Assembly (NCBI GenBank): GCA_036847185.1
Contig: DAIUAM010000005.1
Coordinates: 28,630 to 92,629, forward strand
Direction: 5' to 3'
DNA: 64,000 nt
DNA from: UBA4738 sp002413305
Lineage (GTDB): Bacteria; Actinomycetota; UBA4738
Shown: positions 58,707 through 64,000 of the stretch, piece by piece
Layout: each line of letters opens with the position of its first letter
How positions within the stretch are numbered: position 1 is the first letter of the stretch
Position numbers and translations under genes: made by a program
Notes under the pieces: model-generated
The model's input: the letters and a program-made list of their open reading frames with translations, nothing else
The model's database searches: none
What the model was told of the DNA's origin: nothing

Positions 58707-60605
58707 ATGGATGGCTCAGGCGGCATTCCGGAAGGGGCCACGCCGAGGGTGAGCGTCGGCGTGCCGCCGACGGGCCATGGCAGTCGGAAGCTCCGGGTGT
58801 TCCTGAACTACCGACGGGAGGACACCGCCGACGCCGCGGGGCGCCTGTTCGACATGCTGGACACCCGGTTTCCCGGCCGGATCTTCATGGACATCGACAC
58901 GATCGACCCCGGCGCCGACTTCGTAGAAGTCCTCGAGGAGAGCGTCGGGTCGTGTGACGTCCTGCTCGCCCTGATCGGGAGAGAGTGGCTGACTATCACC
59001 GACGAGTCCGGCCACCGCCGCCTCGAGGATCCCATCGACTACGTCCGGCAGGAGATCCAGGCGGCGCTGGATCGAAGCATCCGCGTGATCCCTATCCTGG
59101 TCCAAGGCGCCCGGATGCCGGGCACGACGGACCTTCCACAGTCGATCGCCCGGCTCAGCCGGCGCAACGCCCTTGAGATCTCGTCGTCCAGATGGCACTA
59201 CGACGTGGGGCGTCTGGTGGACGTCCTGGCCAGGCTGGGCGTCGAGCTCGCCGGCGACCTGGCGATGGCCTCTCCTGCGGAGGCCGGGCCATCCTCCGAG
59301 GAAGCGTGGATGGAAGGCGACGAGGTACCGGCGGGCCCGGGGAAGGGCCGGCCCGGCCCGGCCGAGGTCGCCGTCGTCGCGCCACCCGACAGAACCGGCG
59401 GGACCAAGGCAGCCGGTCCACCCCGCCGGCGCCGAAGGGTCCTCGCGGCGGCCGCCCTGGCCGCCGTGCTGGTGGCCGGAGGCGTCACCGCCGTCGCCCT
59501 GCACCGATCCACCGCGGACTTCGGCATCCTGGTCGCTTCATCCGCCGAGGGGAGCCCGAGGCTGGTCTCCGCGGGCTCCGGCGCGATGTTCCCGGCCTGG
59601 TCCCCGGACGGCACGCGGATGGCGTTCGTCGACCAAACGCCTTCTGGGTACCGGCTCGACGTCATGGAGGCGGACGGCGGACACCAACGAACCCTGCTGC
59701 CCCCCTCACTGCACCCCATCAAGTTCGACTGGTCTCCCCAGGGGAGCGAGATCGCCTACAGCGAGGGTGGGGAAGGGATCAACGCTGTCGACGTCGATAC
59801 GGGCAAGACCCGCCTGATCGTGGCATCCAAGGGTGTGGGCTCATTGACGTGGTCGTGTTTCCCAACCGCCCGCGGCTGCATGGTCGGGGACCACTCGGAG
59901 ATCGCGTACCGGCAGGAGGGGGCCCTATGGGTCGTCCGGTCGGACGGTTCGAATCCCCGTGTTCTCTTCAAAGGAGCGACGTCCGGCTTGCGCTGGTCGC
60001 CGGACGGAACCCGGATCGCCTATGTCAATGCCTCGCAGAAGGGCGGGTCCGTTCTCTCGGTGCTATCCGTGCCTGCCGAAGGGACGGGTGGGGCGCCTTC
60101 GTCCTCGACGCTGTCCGTGACAGGGCCGATGGCGTGGTCTCCGAACGGCCGTCAGATCGCCGTCGTATCAAAGGTGGATGACAACTTCGACCTGCTCACC
60201 GTGCTGGTGCAGTCCGATGGGGAGCTCGGCGCGCCGGTCGACCTCACGACCACATGGCGGGCGCGGCATATCGTGCTGCAGCCCTCTTGGTCCTTCAACG
60301 GCGATCAGCTTGTCTTCTCGGCCGGGGTCGGGGATCCACCTTCGTACGGTCTGTGGGTCATGACGGCGACCCCGGGGGCCACCCGGACGCAGATCACGAA
60401 AGTCAGCTTGGAGGGGGTCCCGTGCCGGCCGGTCTGGCAGCCCGTGACCTCGAGCACGACGATCGCGTTCGATTTGCTGCCGACAGCTACGGCGGTGACG
60501 GCGGCCGCCACCGGAGCCCCGGCGTCCCGTCCACCGTCCGCCTCGACGTCTGCGAGCGCGGCCTCGGCATTGGTATCCCTGTGCGGCGTGGATCTGATGC
60601 CCTGA
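58707..60605 (+). CDS. TIR domain-transmembrane-beta-propeller protein
   Basis: A 632-residue protein (from ATG 58707; a start at 58629 is possible but adds low-complexity sequence). Residues 29-165 are a TIR domain: LRVFLNYRREDTADAAGRLF, FPGRIFMDIDTI, VLLALIGREW, and the catalytic-Glu helix YVRQEIQAALDRS with E116, the position used by TIR NADases. Residues 185-240 are a linker, 245-265 one membrane helix preceded by RRRRR (inside), and 270-600 a TolB/PD40-like propeller (FPAWSPDGTRMAFVD, GLRWSPDGTRIAYVN, PMAWSPNGRQIAVVS). By the positive-inside rule TIR is cytoplasmic and the propeller outside. This is a Toll-receptor-like order, suggesting that outside binding triggers NAD breakdown or signalling. 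Confidence 0.8.
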   Translation: MDGSGGIPEGATPRVSVGVPPTGHGSRKLRVFLNYRREDTADAAGRLFDMLDTRFPGRIFMDIDTIDPGADFVEVLEESVGSCDVLLALIGREWLTITDESGHRRLEDPIDYVRQEIQAALDRSIRVIPILVQGARMPGTTDLPQSIARLSRRNALEISSSRWHYDVGRLVDVLARLGVELAGDLAMASPAEAGPSSEEAWMEGDEVPAGPGKGRPGPAEVAVVAPPDRTGGTKAAGPPRRRRRVLAAAALAAVLVAGGVTAVALHRSTADFGILVASSAEGSPRLVSAGSGAMFPAWSPDGTRMAFVDQTPSGYRLDVMEADGGHQRTLLPPSLHPIKFDWSPQGSEIAYSEGGEGINAVDVDTGKTRLIVASKGVGSLTWSCFPTARGCMVGDHSEIAYRQEGALWVVRSDGSNPRVLFKGATSGLRWSPDGTRIAYVNASQKGGSVLSVLSVPAEGTGGAPSSSTLSVTGPMAWSPNGRQIAVVSKVDDNFDLLTVLVQSDGELGAPVDLTTTWRARHIVLQPSWSFNGDQLVFSAGVGDPPSYGLWVMTATPGATRTQITKVSLEGVPCRPVWQPVTSSTTIAFDLLPTATAVTAAATGAPASRPPSASTSASAASALVSLCGVDLMP

Positions 60606-60670
60606 AGACGATCAAGGACGCCTCGGTGGGGCGTTCGATCCCGCGGCGCAGAGGAGGAGAGGTCGCCGAT

Positions 60671-61228
60671 TCAGCTCTTCTTGGCTTGCCCGTGGTCCCC
60701 GCCATCCTGGTGATCCTCGGCGATCTTCGAGAGGAACGTTTGGATCTCCAGCCCGATGATCCGCTCGACGCGTCCGACGAACCACTGATAGATATCCTCC
60801 GGAGTGTCGGGTAACCGTTGACCGTTGGCACTCTTGTATGCGGCCACGTACCAATCGGCGACCTCCAAGAACTTCCACCCCTCAGCCTTGAGGGACTCAG
60901 CCGTAGCGCGGTAGTGTCGCCAGCGTTCCCCATAATGGAAGAACTCCTCGACTGCCGCGCTGGCAGCGACGATCAAACTCACGATCCCGCCGGCGAGGTG
61001 TGCCGCGTCGTGGTGGAGCGTGAACAATGAGGGAGCCACCACGCCCCCGACGATGGTTGTCAGCCGAAGCACGAAGTAGTTCCTGCGCGTGACGACGGCA
61101 CGCCTGTCCATCCACCGCGTCTGGTCGAGCCACCGCGATGTCACGAACTGGCGCCGGCGGGGGTCCGAGAGGCTCGCATTGATGGCCGCCTCGAGGCTGG
61201 TGAGGGAATCGCCGCGGTCCGTTGCCAT
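60671..61228 (-). CDS. DUF4231/SLATT-domain membrane protein
   Basis: A 185-residue protein convergent with the TIR gene (65-nt gap). It matches DUF4231/SLATT: FVTSRWLDQTRWMDRRAVVT, RRNYFVLRLTTIVGGVVAPS (first helix), HLAGGIVSLIVAASAAVEEF (second helix), HYGERWRHYRATAESLKAEG and the end WFVGRVERIIGLEIQTFLSK. Two-helix SLATT proteins are predicted pore-forming effectors linked with nucleotide-signal systems (SMODS, SLOG, TIR). The ATG at 61228 is supported by GAGGATGGG upstream and by homology; the frame is open to 61348. Confidence 0.8.
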   Translation of the reverse strand: MATDRGDSLTSLEAAINASLSDPRRRQFVTSRWLDQTRWMDRRAVVTRRNYFVLRLTTIVGGVVAPSLFTLHHDAAHLAGGIVSLIVAASAAVEEFFHYGERWRHYRATAESLKAEGWKFLEVADWYVAAYKSANGQRLPDTPEDIYQWFVGRVERIIGLEIQTFLSKIAEDHQDGGDHGQAKKS

Positions 61229-61396
61229 CCGCCCATCCTCAGCGACGAGGCCGGAGAGTCGCCTCGTGGAATCTAGCAACGCGGTTGGGCCGGCACAAGT
61301 TCGACGCGCGTGATGGTCTGGCGGCCGTTCGGACGACCGCGCGAGCATCGGACCCTGTGGGACGCGGAGGCTTGTGATCGGCGAGGCGCTCGTTGG

Positions 61397-63760
61397 TCAG
61401 GATCCGGGCTCCCGGAGGCAGAACCCCAGGACTACCGGAACCGCCCACAGGCCGGGACCGCCACTGTTCCAGATCGTTCGGTCCACCGCGTCGATCCGAA
61501 CCACGTACCCGCACTTGCCCATGCCGGTGGTGTCGAGCTCCCACGTTCCGGACTCGCCCGAGGTCGGAAGCGTCGGGTAAGACCGGCCCGCCGATTGGAT
61601 CGTGCTGGTCGTCGCGGGACCCGCGGGGCTGGTGGGGGTCATCGTCATCCGGCCGGCCTGAGGTGGGGAGTTGTCGGGCTGGATGGCGATGCTCACCGAC
61701 CCCAGGTGGTTCTGGCCGTCCGAGACGGAGTACGTGCCGGACACGGGATCTCCGATGGAGATGTCGTCGCACGATCCCGACGTGAGCGTGAGGTCGACGG
61801 TGGGAGCTTCATTGTCCAGGCACACCGTCACGGTGTTGCTCGTCCACACCGTCGGTGGGTTCGCCGGGTCCTTCGCCTCGATCTTCAGCTTCCAGATGCC
61901 CTCCATGGACGATCCGGTCTGCCAGGCGTGAAGCACGTTCTGAGCCACGAAGCGCATGGCGTTGCCGCTGCCCATGGGCCCGGTCAGATCCTCCAGGTAC
62001 TCGTACCATCCGTCGGCTTCGACTGGGGCCTGCGTGGTGGGGTTCGGCCCGCTCCACACGCCGTTGGTGAGCGTGGTCAGCCAGACCGTGAAGGAGGACG
62101 TCACCGGCTGCCACGTCGTCCCCCCGTCGCTGCTGACCAGGAGCCGGTATCGAAGGGGCGTGGCCCCGCCGCCCAACACGTCGGGCGGATACGCGAGGTG
62201 GCCGGTCAGGTAGATCAGGCCGCCGAAGGGACTGTCCTGCGCCGTGAAGCCGACCGCCACGGCCAAGCCGTTGGCGAGGCCCGTGGTCCCGTTGATGCTC
62301 GACACGGCCATGCTCCCCACCGTCTCGATGAAGGGCACGTGCGTGCCCGGCTGGGGCGGCACGCCGGGAGCGATCTCCACCAGGGACTCCACCCGGTTGC
62401 CCCAGTGCGGGACGAAGTCGGGGTTGGCCGGCGGGGGTGGCGATTGCCACGACAGGATGGCTCTGACCTTCGCGATCTGGGCGCCTTCCGTACACGGCCG
62501 GCGGTGGGAGGTGAGGTCGACCGGAAGGAACATGCTGTACTGGAGCCCGCCCACCGGGAGGGGCGTGAAGTCGTGAACGTTCACGCTGGTCGTCCCCGAA
62601 TAGGTCCACCCGGCGCCGTCGTTCCAGTCCACCCAGAACGCGACGTACTCGCGGCTCCCGGCCGAACACGGAGGCCCGGAATACCCGCTTGAGAGCTTGA
62701 CCGTCAGGACGCCCTCAAGGGTGTTCTGGTTGGGGTCGAGCCCCACGCAGTCGAGTTGCTCGTACGTGGTGTCGCCGTTCGTCTGCAGGAGGGCGGCGAT
62801 CAACTTCGCCAGGTCGATCTGTCCGGCGATCGAGGCCAGGCCCGGAGGAAGCATCGGGGCCGGCGCTGCGACGACCGCCCCCGCTGGCATGCCCAGCCCA
62901 CCGGCTTTCGCCTTGATCGGCATGGCGGCGAGCGGATGGGGGGCCTGGAGGGCTCCATCGACGTGAGCGAACAAGAGGCGGTGGAGAGGAACCTGCGCCT
63001 CGGCGTTCCCGGCGAGGAGCTCCTGGATCGAGAGCGGGCCGGGATCGGGTCCCGGGCCGGGGACGGGCTTGTTCACATCGATCGCGTCCGTGATCGCCGC
63101 GGGAAGCTCCACGGCGTGCTCCTTGAGCAGCTCTCCAAAGGGGAGGAAGAATCCGGGGGCGACCTGCACGTTCCCGTCCGCCGCGTTCCCCCACACCGGC
63201 GAGTAGCCGGGCGTGTTCGGTGGCGGCGGCGTGTTCCAGGAGAGGATGGCCCGCACCCGCAGGAGGTTCGGGCTGGTGCAGAACTTCTTCGCAGGGTCGA
63301 CCTGCAGCGCCACCGAATACTCGAGCGGCTTCGGGCCCGTGATGTCGTGGGCCATGAAGCTGACCAGTCCTTCGTCTTCCCACGTGGCCCCGCCGTCGGA
63401 GGAGAGGTAGAAGCGCACGCACTCGGGGGTCCCGACCGTGCAAACGTCGCCCCCGTATCCGGCGTCCCGCTTGATCGACACGATGGCCTCGAGCCGGTCG
63501 AACTGGGGGTTCAGGCCGACGCAGCCGATCTGCTCGTACCCGGTGTTCAGCGACATCTCCGCCGTGGGGGCGAGGCCCGTCTCCGCCATGTTCCCGAAGT
63601 AGTTGGGATTGGCCATGATCAGGGCCCGGAAGTTGGCCCGCTCCGGTTCGATCTGGGCGCCGGAAGGCACAACGGTCGTTCCGAGAGCGTCCTTCAGCGC
63701 TTGCAGGGACTCATCAGTGAGGAGGTGGCTGAAACCAGAGGCCGGGCCGTTGTTGCCCAT
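61397..63760 (-). CDS. Large protein with duplicated beta-rich domains, unknown function
   Basis: A 787-residue protein starting MGNNGPASGFSHLLTDESLQ behind AGGGAG, with no signal peptide or membrane helix. Two related units of about 130 residues begin YEQIGCVGLNPQFDRLEAIV and YEQLDCVGLDPNQNTLEGVL and share the cysteine positions and the ends VRAILSWNTPPPPNTPGYSP / VRAILSWQSPPPPANPDFVP. A third, different beta-rich region ends with an Ig-like domain (SVSDGQNHLGSVSIAIQPD). SDGGTTW-like motifs resemble Asp-boxes. It lies next to the TIR/SLATT cluster but has no clear tie to it. Leaderless secretion or a cytoplasmic structural role cannot be separated. Confidence 0.65.
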   Translation of the reverse strand: MGNNGPASGFSHLLTDESLQALKDALGTTVVPSGAQIEPERANFRALIMANPNYFGNMAETGLAPTAEMSLNTGYEQIGCVGLNPQFDRLEAIVSIKRDAGYGGDVCTVGTPECVRFYLSSDGGATWEDEGLVSFMAHDITGPKPLEYSVALQVDPAKKFCTSPNLLRVRAILSWNTPPPPNTPGYSPVWGNAADGNVQVAPGFFLPFGELLKEHAVELPAAITDAIDVNKPVPGPGPDPGPLSIQELLAGNAEAQVPLHRLLFAHVDGALQAPHPLAAMPIKAKAGGLGMPAGAVVAAPAPMLPPGLASIAGQIDLAKLIAALLQTNGDTTYEQLDCVGLDPNQNTLEGVLTVKLSSGYSGPPCSAGSREYVAFWVDWNDGAGWTYSGTTSVNVHDFTPLPVGGLQYSMFLPVDLTSHRRPCTEGAQIAKVRAILSWQSPPPPANPDFVPHWGNRVESLVEIAPGVPPQPGTHVPFIETVGSMAVSSINGTTGLANGLAVAVGFTAQDSPFGGLIYLTGHLAYPPDVLGGGATPLRYRLLVSSDGGTTWQPVTSSFTVWLTTLTNGVWSGPNPTTQAPVEADGWYEYLEDLTGPMGSGNAMRFVAQNVLHAWQTGSSMEGIWKLKIEAKDPANPPTVWTSNTVTVCLDNEAPTVDLTLTSGSCDDISIGDPVSGTYSVSDGQNHLGSVSIAIQPDNSPPQAGRMTMTPTSPAGPATTSTIQSAGRSYPTLPTSGESGTWELDTTGMGKCGYVVRIDAVDRTIWNSGGPGLWAVPVVLGFCLREPGS

Positions 63761-63834
63761 GACGGCTCCCTTTCGCTCGTCGCGGGCACGGCTGGAGGGC
63801 GTCACACTAGGCCTGAGCGGAAGTCGCAGGGAAT

Positions 63835-63869
63835 CCCCCGAGCGCGTGATTTCGCGCCCGGCTCGGGGG
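63835..63869. terminator. Strong GC-rich hairpin near the window end
   Basis: CCCCCGAGC (63835-63843) pairs with GCTCGGGGG (63861-63869), with extra GCG/CGC pairing inside. It lies upstream of the repeat protein gene (its start is at 63760) and could end transcription of a leftward gene that enters from beyond base 64000. The - strand has an open frame ending in TAG at 63933-63935 that could be such a gene's end, but only about 22 codons are visible. Confidence 0.4.
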
Positions 63870-64000
63870 AGAAGGTTGCGCCTGTTCAGGGTAGCGCCTG
63901 AGCAGCCTTTAGCTTCGCGGGCGCTCGCGTCCCTACGGCACGGACGCCGGACCGGGCGGTGGATGCAGCGGCAGCAGGACCGGAGGCCGCGGCGTCTGCC

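Overview
The window looks like a high-GC chromosome segment from a member of the Actinomycetota. The best markers are a WhiB-family iron-sulfur regulator (15.6 kb), the fused CofG-CofH FO synthase FbiC with FbiA and FbiB (coenzyme F420 synthesis), DUF5719 and DUF3105 proteins, and FtsEX-SmpB-tmRNA in their usual order. Gene order does not match any genus I can name, so a little-sampled lineage is likely. Ribosome binding sites, GTG/TTG starts and possible leaderless starts are all used.

Layout. (1) 0-8.6 kb: a cell-surface glycan locus with GT4 and GT2 glycosyltransferases, a CysE-like acetyltransferase, a Wzm/Wzt O-antigen-type ABC exporter, a small multidrug-like membrane protein and a sugar nucleotidyltransferase. 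(2) 8.7-15.4 kb: leftward DUF3105, DUF5654, mobA-like, fbiB and fbiA, with fbiC divergent. (3) 15.4-20.8 kb: whiB, a histone-H1-like lysine-rich repeat protein, a giant membrane GT2 and a DUF5719 protein. (4) 21-29.8 kb: phosphomannomutase, a Trm112-like protein, a sugar-phosphate isomerase, then nucleoside and SAM-byproduct salvage (PNP, AhcY, mini class II aldolase, MtnA), comF, a structured RNA candidate and HPF. (5) 29.8-38.4 kb: response regulator, secA, prfB with a programmed frameshift, a glycosyltransferase-methyltransferase fusion, ftsE, ftsX, smpB and ssrA (tmRNA).

(6) From the tmRNA 3' end to about 56.9 kb the content turns accessory: an alpha/beta hydrolase, a frameshifted beta-propeller gene, an IS630-like unit with intact terminal inverted repeats that carries a GNAT acetyltransferase in place of most of its transposase, and a 12-gene leftward run. 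That run starts with an ECF sigma factor and an anti-sigma-like membrane protein. It contains two paralogous ABC modules (ATPase plus an approximately 890-residue FtsX-type permease with a very large outside domain) separated by small VOC, SnoaL-like, gamma-carbonic-anhydrase-like and Asp-box genes.

(7) 56.9-61.2 kb is the most interesting stretch: a SLOG-domain protein with SLATT-like membrane segments, a TIR-transmembrane-beta-propeller protein with Toll-receptor-like topology, and a convergent DUF4231/SLATT protein. Together they look like a nucleotide-signalling conflict (defence or cell-suicide) system whose sensor may lie outside the membrane. (8) 61.4-63.8 kb encodes a large repeat-containing protein of unknown function.
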